DNA of 64,000 nucleotides from Modestobacter roseus (GTDB taxonomy: Bacteria > Actinomycetota > Actinomycetes > Mycobacteriales > Geodermatophilaceae). Shown here one piece after another: positions 24,453 to 34,167 of the stretch. Under the pieces are notes generated by a model. The model was not told where the DNA came from, ran no database searches, and saw only the letters and a program-made list of their open reading frames with translations. The position numbers and the translations under genes were made by a program. The stretch spans positions 2,728,001-2,792,000 of the forward strand of contig NZ_VLKF01000001.1 in the NCBI RefSeq assembly GCF_007994135.1. Reading direction: 5' to 3'. Each line of letters begins with the position of its first letter. Positions within the stretch are counted from its first letter, which is position 1.

Positions 24453-27443
24453 TCAGTCGGCCGGAGCGGCCGAGCCGGCTGCCTGGGCCGCCTGGTAGGC
24501 GTCCACCGCAGCCTGCAGATCGGCCTGCGCCTGCCCGATCGCCGCGAAGTCGGCGTTCCGCTGCGCATCGGCCAGCGCGTCCAGTGCGGCGTCGATGTCG
24601 GCGAGGGCCGCCTCGAGGGTCGGCGACCCGCTGCCACCATCGGCCGGCGGCGGGCTGGTGCCCGGGTCCGCCGGCTGCTCCGGTGCGGGGGTCTCCCCGG
24701 GAGCGACGTCGCTGTCCGGGGCCGCCTCCCCCGCACCCTCGCCGAACACCTGGGTCAGCGCCTCGGCCAGGGTGTTCGCGTAGCCGATCTTGTCCTGGTA
24801 GTTCACCAGCACCTTCTGCAGCAGCGGGAACCCACCGGCTCCGGTGCCCTGCACGTACAGCGGCTCGATGTAGACCAGTCCGGCGTTGCCGATCGGCAGC
24901 GTCAGCAGGTTGCCGAACACCGGTTCGGAGTTGTCGCTGTCGAACAGGGTCAGGTCCGGTCGCACCTGGTTGTTCGACTCGAACGCGTTCTGCACCTGCA
25001 GCGGACCGCGGTAGGGCGTGTTGCCCGGCAGCCGCAGCACCTGGATCTCCCCGTAGGTCTCCGGCGCGGACGAGGCCGAGATGAACGCCGACAGGTTGTC
25101 GCGGTTGTAGGCGTTCAGCGCGCTGGTCAGCTGGAAGCTGGCCTCCTCGTCACCGGGCCGCTGGGCCACGATGTAGTACGGCGGCTGCGGGTCGGTGCTC
25201 TCCGGCTGCTGCGTCGGGTCGACCGGCACCTGCCAGCGGTCGTTCTGGTTGTAGAAGTCGACCGGGTTGGCGACGTGGTACCGGGTCAGCACGTCCCGCT
25301 GGAGCTTGAAGAGGTCCTCCGGGTAGCGGACGTGGCTGATCAGCTCCTCGGACATGTCGCTCTCCGGGCGCACGATCCCCGGGAACGCCTTCATGTAGGT
25401 CTGCAGGACCGGGTCCATCCGGTCCTCCTGGTCCCAGGCGTAGAGCGTGACCGTGCCGTCGTAGGCGTCGACCGTCGCCTTGACCGAGTTGCGGATGTAG
25501 TTGAACTGCTGGTCGGGCAGGGCCGTCGTGCCGACCCCGGTCAGGGCGTCGGTGGCGGCCTCGCCCAGCGACATCTGCTCGGCGTAGGGGTAGGCGTCCG
25601 ACGTCGTGTAGCCGTCGAGGATCCACTGCACCCGCCCGTCGATCACCGCGGGGTACGGGTCGCCGTCCACGGTCAGGAAGGGCGCGGCCTTCTCCACCCG
25701 CTCCAGCGGGTCGCGGACGTAGAGCACCTTCGACTGGTCGTTGACCGCGTCGGAGAGCAGGAAGTTCCGCTCCCGGTAGAAGATCGCGAAGGTCAGCTGG
25801 CGGAAGAAGCTGCCGATCGAGACCCCGCCCTCGCCGTCGTAGGTGGAGTTGATCTGCCGGTCGCCGGACCCACCCTCGGGCAGGTCGAACTCGCGCGGCT
25901 CGTCGTTGCCACCCACCACCGAGTAGACGTCCTGGCCGTTGACGTTCATCAGCTCGCCGTAGTAGATGCGGGCCTGGTCGACGTCGATGTCGCCGGTGGT
26001 CGGCAGGTTGCCGGTGGTGAAGTCCGGCTCGCCACCCTCCTGGCCGGCGACGACCTCGTTGGCCGGGGCCGCGACGAAGCCGTTCCCGTGCGTGTAGACG
26101 GTGTGCCGGTTGATCCAGCTGCTCTGGTTCTCGCTCAGCCCCGACTGGTCCAGCTCGCGGACGGCGACCACGTAGTCCTGCAGCTCGCCGTCGACGGTGT
26201 ACCGGTCGATGTCCAGCTTGTCCGGGAACCCGTACACGTTGCGGATCTGCTGGCGCGCGGTGAACGTCGCCGAGAGGACGTTCGGGTCCAGCAACCGGGC
26301 GTTGGAGATCGTCGGGGAGTCGGCGAGCTCGGCCAGCGCCGCCTCGGTGTCGGCGTTGTCGGAGAGGTCGGCCTCGCCGGCCTCGCCACCGGTGGTCTGG
26401 TTCTGCGCGTAGGGGACGTACTCGATCTCGTCCAGACCGTAGGCGTCCAGCGTGGAGCCGATGGCCCGCTCGATGTACTCCTGCTCGCGCTGGTCGGCCG
26501 AGGGGCGGACGAGGAACTGCTGCACGCCCGCCGGGTAGGCCACCCCGGTGACCAGGCTGGCCACCAGCAGCACACCGAGCGCACCGGCCGGGAGCAGGGT
26601 GTTGCGGACGAAGACGTTGGCGAAGAAGGCCAGCGCGCAGAAGGCCGCCACGAACACGAGGATGTTCTTCGCCGGGAGCAGTGCGTTCACGTCGGTGTAC
26701 GAGGCACCGGTGAACACGTCGCCGCGGTTGGAGTAGACCAGCCCGTAGCGGTCCAGCCAGTAGCCGACCGCCTTCAGCGCGACGAACACCCCGACCAGCA
26801 CCGACAGCTGCACGCGGGCGGCGCCGCTGAGCTTCTGCCCCGGCGTCTGCAGCCGCAGGCCCCCGAAGACGTAGTGGGTCAGCACCGAGCCGATCAGCGC
26901 CAGCAGCACGATCGCGAAGGCGAAGCCCAGCGCGAGCCGGTAGAAGGGGTAGTCGAAGACGAAGAACGAGATGTCCAGGCCGAACTGGGGGTCGACCCGG
27001 CCGAAGTCGGTCGCGTTGCGGAACTCCAGCCAGGTGCGCCAGCTGCCCTGGGCGGTGAAGCCGGCGAACAGGCCCAGCACCACGGCGAGCGCGGTCAGCA
27101 GCGTCTTGCGACGCGGCTCGATCGACTGCCGGTAGCGCTCGAGGTTCTGCTGCTCCAGCGACATCGGCCGGAAGGTCGGCCGGAAGCGGTAGGCCAGGTG
27201 CACGGCCAGCGCCACCAGACCGCCGGTGGCCACGCCGGTCACCGCGAACAGCAGTGCGCGGGTCTGGACCTCGGTCCAGAAGACCTCGGTGAAGTCGGTC
27301 TCGTCGAACCAGAGGTAGTCGACGTAGACGTTGGTCAGGGTGCCGATGACGGTGAACAGCACCAGCAGGACGGCGACAGCGCCGATGACCAGCTTGGCGC
27401 GCCGGGACAGCGTCGGCACCGGCACGGGGGGCCGCATGGCCAC
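24453..27443 (-). CDS. UPF0182 family integral membrane protein
   Basis: Very large (996 residues) membrane protein of unknown function, conserved across Actinobacteria (Rv3193c homologue). About seven hydrophobic segments fall in the first 330 residues, beginning KLVIGAVAVLLVLFTVIGTL. The long C-terminal half is predicted outside the membrane and is rich in conserved aromatic motifs (YVDYLWFDE near the start; HYVFGGLRLQTPGQKLS). The last 120 residues are a Pro/Gly linker and an Ala-rich helical tail. ATG 27443 used. Confidence 0.93.
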   Translation of the reverse strand: MAMRPPVPVPTLSRRAKLVIGAVAVLLVLFTVIGTLTNVYVDYLWFDETDFTEVFWTEVQTRALLFAVTGVATGGLVALAVHLAYRFRPTFRPMSLEQQNLERYRQSIEPRRKTLLTALAVVLGLFAGFTAQGSWRTWLEFRNATDFGRVDPQFGLDISFFVFDYPFYRLALGFAFAIVLLALIGSVLTHYVFGGLRLQTPGQKLSGAARVQLSVLVGVFVALKAVGYWLDRYGLVYSNRGDVFTGASYTDVNALLPAKNILVFVAAFCALAFFANVFVRNTLLPAGALGVLLVASLVTGVAYPAGVQQFLVRPSADQREQEYIERAIGSTLDAYGLDEIEYVPYAQNQTTGGEAGEADLSDNADTEAALAELADSPTISNARLLDPNVLSATFTARQQIRNVYGFPDKLDIDRYTVDGELQDYVVAVRELDQSGLSENQSSWINRHTVYTHGNGFVAAPANEVVAGQEGGEPDFTTGNLPTTGDIDVDQARIYYGELMNVNGQDVYSVVGGNDEPREFDLPEGGSGDRQINSTYDGEGGVSIGSFFRQLTFAIFYRERNFLLSDAVNDQSKVLYVRDPLERVEKAAPFLTVDGDPYPAVIDGRVQWILDGYTTSDAYPYAEQMSLGEAATDALTGVGTTALPDQQFNYIRNSVKATVDAYDGTVTLYAWDQEDRMDPVLQTYMKAFPGIVRPESDMSEELISHVRYPEDLFKLQRDVLTRYHVANPVDFYNQNDRWQVPVDPTQQPESTDPQPPYYIVAQRPGDEEASFQLTSALNAYNRDNLSAFISASSAPETYGEIQVLRLPGNTPYRGPLQVQNAFESNNQVRPDLTLFDSDNSEPVFGNLLTLPIGNAGLVYIEPLYVQGTGAGGFPLLQKVLVNYQDKIGYANTLAEALTQVFGEGAGEAAPDSDVAPGETPAPEQPADPGTSPPPADGGSGSPTLEAALADIDAALDALADAQRNADFAAIGQAQADLQAAVDAYQAAQAAGSAAPAD

Positions 27444-27677
27444 GGTCGGTCTCCTGTCTGTTGCGCGGTTCTCGAAGAGCGGTGTTCGGGGGGACGAGGT
27501 CGTCGGGAGGTCCCGGCGGGGCCGGCGCGTCGCCGGTCACCCGGGTCCGACCGTAGGGGCACCGGCGGCGCCCGTGGGCGGCCGGTCACTCCGGGGTCGC
27601 ATCCTCAACTGCTGTCGACCGCGCGGGGTTCCCGGGCCGTCCGCCACGACCGGCGGAGACGTGCCGGCGGCGTCAGG

Positions 27678-28700
27678 TCAGCAGGGATCGGGCGTCCGCC
27701 CGGCCCGCAGGTCGGCGAGCGCCTGCAGCGCGTCGTCCAGGGTGGCGACCTCGGCCATCGGCAGCCCGGGCTGGGCGTTGGCCAGCGCCTCGGCACAGTT
27801 GGCGCTGGGCACCAGGAACAGCTCGGCGCCGATCTCCCGCGCGGAGACGAGCTTCAGCGGGATGCCACCGATCGGCCCCACGTTGCCCTCGACGTCGATC
27901 GTCCCGGTGCCCGCCACCACGGCCCCGCCGGTCAGGTCGGTGTCGCCGACCAGGTCGATGATCCCGAGGCTCAGCATCAGCCCCGCCGACGGGCCGCCGA
28001 CGTCGTCCACCTGGATGTCGACCTCGAACGGCGCGTTCGGGATCTCCAGCACGTTGATCCCCAGCGCGGACCCCTCCCCCTCGGTTGCGGCCATCGTGGT
28101 CACGGTCCCGCTCTCCTCGACACCGAGCCGCGTGTACTCGACCTGGACCTCCGTGCCCGGCGGGATCGCCTCGAGCACCGCGGAGAGCGTGTCGAAGTCC
28201 GGCGTCGGCGTTCCGTCCACGGCCTGGACGGCGTCGCCTGCCTGCAGGGTCCCCTCGGCCGGGGAGTCCTCGGGCAGCGCCTGGACGACGACCTCCGCCG
28301 GGTAGCCGAGCTCCCCCAGCGCCGCGCCGCGGGCGGACTGCTCGGAGGTGAGGAAGGCCTGCCGGTTCTGCTGGCGGGTCTCCTCTTCCGACTGCCCGGA
28401 CGGGTACACCTGCTCGCGCGGTACGACGGTGACCTCGTCGTCGAACCAGCCCTGCACCGCACCGACCAGCGTCAGCGGTCCGGAGGGGACGCCGACGGTG
28501 GTGAGGTTCAGGTTGCCCGAGGTCTCGTTCTCCTCGCGGCCGGTCACGCTGATGATCGGGGTGCCGTCGATCTCGCCGAGGGTGTTGTACGTGGGACCGG
28601 GCACCTGCGCGACGTAGGGCACCGGCAGCAGCGAGCCGAGCCCCCCGAACACGGGCAGCAACACCGACCCGGCGACCAGCACGGTGGTCCGACGGCTCAC
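27678..28700 (-). CDS. YlbL-type PDZ and Lon-like serine protease, membrane anchored
   Basis: 340 residues. Residues 7-27 are a single hydrophobic anchor; a PDZ domain covers about 125-200 (AEVVVQALPEDSPAEG); the Lon-type proteolytic domain has catalytic Ser238 in VGGPSAGLM and Lys283 in GGIPLKLVSARE. Both dyad residues are intact. The protease faces the outside of the membrane. Homologue of Rv3194c, and neighbouring UPF0182 is conserved too. Substrate unknown. Confidence 0.92.
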   Translation of the reverse strand: MSRRTTVLVAGSVLLPVFGGLGSLLPVPYVAQVPGPTYNTLGEIDGTPIISVTGREENETSGNLNLTTVGVPSGPLTLVGAVQGWFDDEVTVVPREQVYPSGQSEEETRQQNRQAFLTSEQSARGAALGELGYPAEVVVQALPEDSPAEGTLQAGDAVQAVDGTPTPDFDTLSAVLEAIPPGTEVQVEYTRLGVEESGTVTTMAATEGEGSALGINVLEIPNAPFEVDIQVDDVGGPSAGLMLSLGIIDLVGDTDLTGGAVVAGTGTIDVEGNVGPIGGIPLKLVSAREIGAELFLVPSANCAEALANAQPGLPMAEVATLDDALQALADLRAGRTPDPC

Positions 28701-28871
28701 GTCTCCTCCTCGTCCGGCGCGACACCGACCTCGGGGTGCCCGTCGAACGGCGAGAGTAGGTGACTTCCCCGTGAGGACCGCGGAGCGCGCTCAGCTCACA
28801 GCGCAACGGAGGGTGCCCGGGACGTCCCGGGAGGGGCGCTGCGGACCGCCGCCCGCGTCTACGGTGGAGGC

Positions 28872-30296
28872 ATGAGTGATCTCCCGTTCGGCTTCGGCGT
28901 CCCCGACCGCGACCCCGAGCGCCGGGGCGAGTCCGGCGGCTCGGGCGGCAGCTCGGGTGGGGGCTCGGGTGGGGGCCCCGCCGGGAACGACCCGTTCGGC
29001 CTGGGAGCCCTGTTCGGCGCGGCCGGGGGTGCCGGCGGCGCCGGTGGACCGGCCGACCTGCTCGGCAAGATGCCGCTGTTCGCCGAGCTCCAGAAGCTGA
29101 TGAACTGGTCCGGCGGCCCGGTGAACTGGGACCTGGCGCGCCAGGGCGCGATCAGCCAGCTCGCCCCCGGGCACCAGCCCACCTCCGCCGGCGAGCGGTC
29201 CGCGGTCACCGAGGCCCTCCGCCTGGCCGACCTCTGGCTGGACCAGGTCACCGAGCTGCCCTCGGGCATCGACCGCGGCCTGGCCTGGTCGCGCGTGGAG
29301 TGGGTCGAGCAGACCCTGCCGGCGTGGGCCGCCCTCATCGACCCGCTGGCGGAGCGGGTGGTGGCTGCGATGACCAGCGCCCTGCCCGCGGAGGCCGCGT
29401 CGATCGCCGGCCCGCTGGCCGGGATCATGGGCCAGATGGGCGGCGTCATGTTCGGCGCCCAGGTCGGCCAGGCGCTGGCCCGGCTGGCCGACGAGGTCAC
29501 CACGAGCACCGACGTCGGGCTCCCGCTGGGCCCGCAGGGCGCCGGCGTGCTGGTGCCGCAGAACGTCGCCGCCTTCGGCGCCGGGCTGGACCGCCCCGAG
29601 GACGAGGTCCGGCTCTTCCTCGCGCTGCGCGAGGCCGCCCACCAGCGACTGTTCGCGCACGTCCCGTGGCTGCGCCAGCAGCTCACCGACGCCGTGCACG
29701 CCTACGCCCGGGGCATCCACGTCGACCGCGAGGCGATCGAGCGGAGCATCCAGGACGCGATGGGCGGCATGGAGGGCGGGCTCGACCCGAGCGACCCGGA
29801 GAGCATCCAGCGGCTGCTGGGCAGCGGTGTGCTGGAGCCGGAGGAGACCCCCGAGCAGCAGATGGCGCTGCGCCGGCTGGAGACCCTGCTGGCGCTGGTC
29901 GAGGGCTGGGTGGACAGCCTGGTCGCCGCCGCGGCGGCCGAGCGCCTGCCCGGGCACTCCGCGCTGGCCGAGACGATGCGCCGCCGCCGGGCGTCGGGCG
30001 GGCCCGCCGAGCAGACCTTCGCCACGCTGGTCGGGCTCGAGCTGCGGCCGCGCCGGCTGCGTGACGCCAGCACCGTCTGGGGCGCGATGGCCCAGCAGCA
30101 CGGCACCGCGGCGCGGGACCGGCTCTGGTCGCACCCGGACCTGCTGCCCACCTCCGACGACCTCGACGAGCCGCTGGACTTCGTGGCCCGGCAGGGCGCG
30201 GCGGACCCGTTCGCCGAGCTCACCGACGGGCTCGCGGAGCAGGCCGGGGACCAGCCTGGCGACGACGCCGAGGACGGGGACACACCCCGCGGCTGA
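28872..30296 (+). CDS. Zincin-like metallopeptidase, DUF2342 family
   Basis: 474 residues, Rv3195 homologue. N-terminal 60 residues are a Gly/Ser-rich linker. The conserved core holds REAAHQRLF (an HExxH-related metal site where His is the second element), PWLRQQL, and a long C-terminal helical region with ALVEGWVDSLV and GLELRPRRLRDA. ATG 28872 follows both GGTGGAGG and a TACGGT box, so either leadered or leaderless initiation is possible. True peptidase activity has not been shown for the family. Confidence 0.85.
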   Translation: MSDLPFGFGVPDRDPERRGESGGSGGSSGGGSGGGPAGNDPFGLGALFGAAGGAGGAGGPADLLGKMPLFAELQKLMNWSGGPVNWDLARQGAISQLAPGHQPTSAGERSAVTEALRLADLWLDQVTELPSGIDRGLAWSRVEWVEQTLPAWAALIDPLAERVVAAMTSALPAEAASIAGPLAGIMGQMGGVMFGAQVGQALARLADEVTTSTDVGLPLGPQGAGVLVPQNVAAFGAGLDRPEDEVRLFLALREAAHQRLFAHVPWLRQQLTDAVHAYARGIHVDREAIERSIQDAMGGMEGGLDPSDPESIQRLLGSGVLEPEETPEQQMALRRLETLLALVEGWVDSLVAAAAAERLPGHSALAETMRRRRASGGPAEQTFATLVGLELRPRRLRDASTVWGAMAQQHGTAARDRLWSHPDLLPTSDDLDEPLDFVARQGAADPFAELTDGLAEQAGDQPGDDAEDGDTPRG

Positions 30297-30299
30297 GGC

Positions 30300-30416
30300 G
30301 ACGGCCCCGCTGCAGGGTCCCGCCGCGAGCGGGCGAGTGGCGGGGGTGAGGCCCCGTCCCGAGGCTCGCCCCGAGCGTGCGAGGGGTGAGGAGGACGGGG
30401 TCCTTCGACCTTCGTC
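30300..30416. repeat. Convergent-end repeat, copy 3 (inverted, longer)
   Basis: Reads GACGGCCCCGCTGCAGGG at the left and GACGGGGTCCTTCGACC at the right: the reverse complement of copy 1 with about 50 extra bases inside. Again it exactly fills a convergent gene gap. Confidence 0.6.
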
Positions 30417-31047
30417 AGTCGATGGCGCCGGGCTCCAGGTCGTCGTCGGTCGCGGCGGGCGTGGTGCGCCCGCCGTGCTCGACGCCCTCCAGGAACCCGA
30501 GGGCCCGCTCGGCCCGCGGATAGGCGTGCACCAGGGCCCAGAACCGCTGGTCGTGGTTGGGCTCGAGCAGGTGGGCGAGCTCGTGCACCAGGACGTAGTC
30601 GACGACGAACTCCGGCATCCCCCGCAGGCGGCTGGACAACCGGATGGTGCCGTCGGCCGGGGTGCAGGAGCCCCAGCGCCGGTTCTGGTTGTCGACCCAC
30701 CGCACGCTGACCGGCACGGCGCGCCCGTCCAGGTGCGCGTCGGAGAGCTGCCGCGCGCGGGCCATCAGGTCGTCGTCCGAGCCGAGGGTGCGCTTGCGCC
30801 GCTCCTCGCGGGTCTGCAGCTTGGCCACCATCTGGTCGACCCAGCGGCGCTCCTCGGCCGCGCTGAACGCGGCCGGGATCAGCACGATGGTGCGGCCGCC
30901 CTCCCGGTAGGCGGTCACGGTCCGGCGCCGGCGTGCGCTGCGCCGCACCTCGACGGGCCCGGCCATGGTGGTCAGCGCCTCGCTCGCGGCGGAGGACCCC
31001 GCGCTGGATGACGAGGCGGCCGGGCGGCGCTCGGGTCGCTGGTGCAC
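30415..31047 (-). CDS. M48-like (YgjP/DUF45) metallopeptidase
   Basis: 210 residues. Zinc-binding [11 protein letters not shown] near residue 155, preceded by the family motif [20 protein letters not shown] use GTG 31047 because TACCGT lies 6 bases upstream, matching a leaderless promoter; ATG 30966 is the alternative and would remove a Ser/Ala-rich 27-residue lead. Cytoplasmic, no membrane segment. Substrate unknown. Confidence 0.82.
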   Translation of the reverse strand: MHQRPERRPAASSSSAGSSAASEALTTMAGPVEVRRSARRRRTVTAYREGGRTIVLIPAAFSAAEERRWVDQMVAKLQTREERRKRTLGSDDDLMARARQLSDAHLDGRAVPVSVRWVDNQNRRWGSCTPADGTIRLSSRLRGMPEFVVDYVLVHELAHLLEPNHDQRFWALVHAYPRAERALGFLEGVEHGGRTTPAATDDDLEPGAID

Positions 31048-31053
31048 GGACGC

Positions 31054-31059
31054 ACGGTA
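31054..31059 (-). promoter_or_regulatory. -10 box TACCGT, leaderless start
   Basis: On the minus strand TACCGT lies 6 bases before GTG 31047. The rest of the gap 31060-31385 holds no gene; it has several TGTCCAC/GTGGAC words and a 19-base match to whiB7. Confidence 0.45.
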
Positions 31060-31385
31060 GCCGCCGGCACAGGCTGCGCCCAGCGGGCGGACACCCGGTG
31101 GTGGACAGGTGCACACGGTCAGTGGACCCCCCGGTGCGCCGGATCCCCCGAACGGTGGAACGGAACGCGCTCCTCCACACCCGGGGGACGACGTCCCCGC
31201 AGGTGAGCGAGCCACCGAACGGACCACCCAGGGCCGCGTCCCCCGTCCGTGCACAGCGCGACCCGGCCGGTTCCCCATCCTGTCCACAGCCCTGTCCCCA
31301 CCATGTGGGCAGGGATCCGGCGGGATGCGCTCCGGCCTGTGGACGACGCCGGTGCGACCCCCTTCCCGCTGGCACGCTCCTGCCG

Positions 31386-32473
31386 GTGACCGAGACGCCG
31401 CACCCCCTGCTCCCCGCCACGACGCCGGTGACCCGCCCCGACGAGCACACGGTGCAGGTCGGGGGCGCCGACGGGCGCGACGGCGTGCGGGTGTGGCCGG
31501 CCGGTCCGGAGGTCGCCCGGCTGCTCACCGGCATCGACGGCCGGCGCACCGAACGCGCGCTGCGGGGCGACTGGTCCGCGGCCGGGCTCGACGACGACGT
31601 GGTCGAGGACCTGCTGGCCGGGCTGCGCGGCGCCGGTCTGCTGCGCGAGGTGACCGCCGGCGACCTGCTGGCCACCGACCCCGGCCCGGCTGCCGCCGCG
31701 CGGGCCGGGCTGGAGCTGCCCACCGTCGCCGCCGGACGCTGGCGCACCCGGCGGCAGAGCTCGGTGGTCGTGGAGGGCGCGACCCGGGTCGGCACCCCGC
31801 TCGCCGGGCTGCTGGCCGCCAGCGGCGTCGGCCGGGTGTCGGTCCGCGACCGCGGGCTGACGACGGCGGGGGAACCGGTCGTCGGCGGCGTCGCAGCCCA
31901 CGACGAGGGCCGGCCGCGGGTGCTCGCGGCCGCCGACGCGATCCGCCGGGCCAGCCCGCTGACCGACCTGCGCCCGCTCCCGGCGACCCAGCGTCCGGAC
32001 CTGGTGCTGCTGTGCCGCCCCTGGGCCGCCGTCGACCCGCTGACCGCGGCACTGCAGCGCGACGGGGTGCCCCACCTGGTCGCGACGGTGCGCGGGGACA
32101 CCGGTGTGGTCGGTCCGCTGGTCCTGCCGGGGTCACCAGCTGCCTGCGGTGCGCGGACGGGTGGCGCCGGGAGGACGACCCGAGCTGGCCCGCGACGGCC
32201 GCCCAGCTCGCGACGGCCCGGCCGGCTCCGGCGGGCAGCACCCTCACCTGCCTGGCCACCGCGGTGACCGCCGCGGTGCAGGCGCTCGCCCACCTCGACG
32301 GCGGCGACTGCGCGCCCGGCGTGCTGGACGCGGCGCTGGAGCTGGGCCCGCCGACGTTCCAGCCTCGCCTCCGCCGGTGGCCGCCACACCCCGGGTGCGG
32401 CTGCGGCGCCCGGCAGGAGGGGGTGGCGGAGCGCGAGGTCGCGGCCGAGAGGGGACAATGGGGTGGTGAGTGA
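31386..32473 (+). CDS. ThiF/TOMM-cyclodehydratase-like protein with internal frameshift
   Basis: Similar to the E1/ThiF-fold leader-binding proteins next to AarF kinases in Actinobacteria. From GTG 31386 the frame reads VTETPHPLL through [18 protein letters not shown], then breaks; the continuation [11 protein letters not shown] to a final CGC-rich tail lies one frame over. The break falls at a GGGG run (32129-32132); one added G would restore a single protein of about 362 residues. Two CxxC-like pairs after the break would bind zinc. Either a real frameshift or a sequence error. Its stop overlaps the aarF start. Confidence 0.65.
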
Positions 32474-33788
32474 CACGGGGCGGGACATCCCACGGGGGGC
32501 GGTGTCCCGAACGGCCCGGCTGGCGGCCCTGCCGCTCGGCGCCGCCGGACGGGCCACCCTCGGCATCGGCAAGAAGCTGTCCGGCCGGCCGGGTGAGGAG
32601 GTCGACGCGGAGCTCCAGGCGCGCACGGCCGAGCAGCTCTTCGCCGTCCTCGGGCAGCTCAAGGGCGGGGCGATGAAGCTCGGCCAGCAGCTGTCGATCT
32701 TCGAGGCCGCCGTGCCCGAAGAGGTCGCCGGCCCGTACCGGGAGGCCCTGGTCAAGCTGCAGGAGGCCGCACCGCCGATGCCGGTGCGCACCGTCCACGC
32801 GGTGCTGGCCCAGCAGCTGGGCGGCCGGTGGCGGGAGCGGTTCCGGGAGTTCGACGACACCCCGGCCGCCGCGGCCAGCATCGGCCAGGTCCACCGGGCG
32901 ACCTGGCGGGACGGCCGGGACGTCGCGGTCAAGATCCAGTACCCGGGCGCCGGGACGGCGCTGATGGCCGACCTCAACCAGCTCGCCCGCTTCGCCCGGA
33001 TGTTCGCCGTGCTCTTCCCGGGCATGGAGGTCAAGCCGCTGATCGCCGAGCTCAAGGCGCGGGCGGAGGAGGAGCTGGACTACGGGCTGGAGGCCGACGC
33101 CCAGCGCGGCTTCGCCGCCGCCTACGCCGACGACCCGCAGATCGCCGTGCCGCGCGTGGTGGCCAGTGCCCCCAAGGTGATCGTCTCGGAGTGGCAGGAG
33201 GGCACCTCGCTGGCGAGGATCATCGCCTCGGGCACCCGGGAGCAGCGCGACCGGGCCGGGCTGCTGATGGCTGTCCTGCACTTCTCCGGCCCCCAGCGGG
33301 CCGGGCTGCTGCACGCCGACCCGCACCCGGGCAACTTCCGGCTGCTGCCGGACGGCCGGCTGGGCGTCATCGACTTCGGCGCGACGGCGCGGCTCCCCGG
33401 CGGCCTGCCGGAGCCGATCGGCCGGCTGGTGAAGTGGGCGCTGGACGGCCGGGCCGAGGACGTGCTCACCGACCTGCGCGCCGAGGGCTTCGTGCGCCAG
33501 TCGGTGCAGGTGGACGCCCAGGCCGTGCTGGACTTCCTGCTCCCCTTCCTGGCGCCGGTGGCCGAGCCGTCCTTCCAGTTCACCCGGGCGTGGATGCAGC
33601 AGCAGGCGAACCGGCTCGGCGACCCCCGCAGCGAGGCCAGCCAGCTGGGCCGGCAGCTCAACCTGCCCCCCGCCTACCTGCTCATCCACCGGGTGACCAT
33701 CGGCTCGATCGGGGTGCTGTGCCAGCTGGACGCCCAGGCTCCCTACCGGGGCGTGTGCGAGGAGTGGCTGCCGGGCTTCGCCGGCTGA
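32463..33788 (+). CDS. AarF/ABC1/UbiB-family atypical kinase
   Basis: 441 residues, Rv3197 homologue. ABC1 motifs: LKGGAMKLGQQLS (KxGQ), AAASIGQVHRATW, DVAVKIQYPG with the ATP Lys, HADPHPGNFRLL catalytic loop and VIDFGATARLP (DFG). Members are atypical kinases/ATPases tied to quinone or lipid metabolism; substrate unknown. GTG 32463 overlaps the preceding gene by 11 bases. In mycobacteria it lies next to whiB7, as here. Confidence 0.9.
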   Translation: MVSDTGRDIPRGAVSRTARLAALPLGAAGRATLGIGKKLSGRPGEEVDAELQARTAEQLFAVLGQLKGGAMKLGQQLSIFEAAVPEEVAGPYREALVKLQEAAPPMPVRTVHAVLAQQLGGRWRERFREFDDTPAAAASIGQVHRATWRDGRDVAVKIQYPGAGTALMADLNQLARFARMFAVLFPGMEVKPLIAELKARAEEELDYGLEADAQRGFAAAYADDPQIAVPRVVASAPKVIVSEWQEGTSLARIIASGTREQRDRAGLLMAVLHFSGPQRAGLLHADPHPGNFRLLPDGRLGVIDFGATARLPGGLPEPIGRLVKWALDGRAEDVLTDLRAEGFVRQSVQVDAQAVLDFLLPFLAPVAEPSFQFTRAWMQQQANRLGDPRSEASQLGRQLNLPPAYLLIHRVTIGSIGVLCQLDAQAPYRGVCEEWLPGFAG

Positions 33789-33803
33789 CGACCCGGTCCT
33801 GAG

Positions 33804-33845
33804 CGCCCGGGTGCGGTGACGGTGCTGCGCCACCGCACCCGGGCG
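33804..33845. terminator. Bidirectional stem-loop between aarF and 54-residue ORF
   Basis: 15-base arms (33804-33818, 33831-33845; GCCCGGGTGCGGTG core) with a 12-base loop, 15 bases after the aarF stop. Confidence 0.6.
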
Positions 33846-33884
33846 GGGGTCGGTCGATCCGGGGCGGGTCGAGCGAGGTGGGAC

Positions 33885-34049
33885 TCACCAGACGGCGGCC
33901 CCGGCCCGGGCCGCGCGGCGGTTCGCCCGGGCGGCCCGACGGTCGCACCGGCGGGCGGTGACGATCCGGCGTGCGCGCGCCGACCGGTCGGCGTGGACCA
34001 GTCGTTCTCGTACCTGGTCACGTGCCAGGTCGGGGTCCATCAGGAACAT
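33885..34049 (-). CDS. Small basic protein downstream of whiB7, 54 residues
   Basis: Starts MFLMDPDLARDQVRERL and becomes strongly basic (RAARANRRAARAG). ATG 34049 has GGAGGA about 8 bases upstream. Short proteins beginning with a similar M(D/N)PxLA stretch and an Arg/Ala-rich tail are common in Actinobacteria and have no assigned role. It is the next minus-strand gene after whiB7 and could share its transcript. Real translation is likely but unproven. Confidence 0.55.
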   Translation of the reverse strand: MFLMDPDLARDQVRERLVHADRSARARRIVTARRCDRRAARANRRAARAGAAVW

Positions 34050-34167
34050 CGGGGGTCCTCCGGGTGCGGGAGCGCCGTCCGGCGCTCGGACGTGGTGCAT
34101 CGGGTGGCCGGCCGGCCGCCGTGCGGACGTCGGACGGCGGCCGGCCGGGTGGTGCGGTGGGCGGGGC

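Noticed and set aside
24330-28763. Plus-strand open frame of more than 1400 codons
   Set aside because: It is antisense to the UPF0182 and YlbL genes, has repetitive Arg/Gln/His-rich translation and no domain. It is a by-product of high GC.
31270-31360. DnaA-box cluster or replication origin
   Set aside because: TGTCCACA and TGTGGAC words are present, but they are few, imperfect and away from dnaA/dnaN-type genes.
29702-33055. Long minus-strand open frame across several genes
   Set aside because: Covers four well-supported plus- and minus-strand genes in another frame; low-complexity translation.
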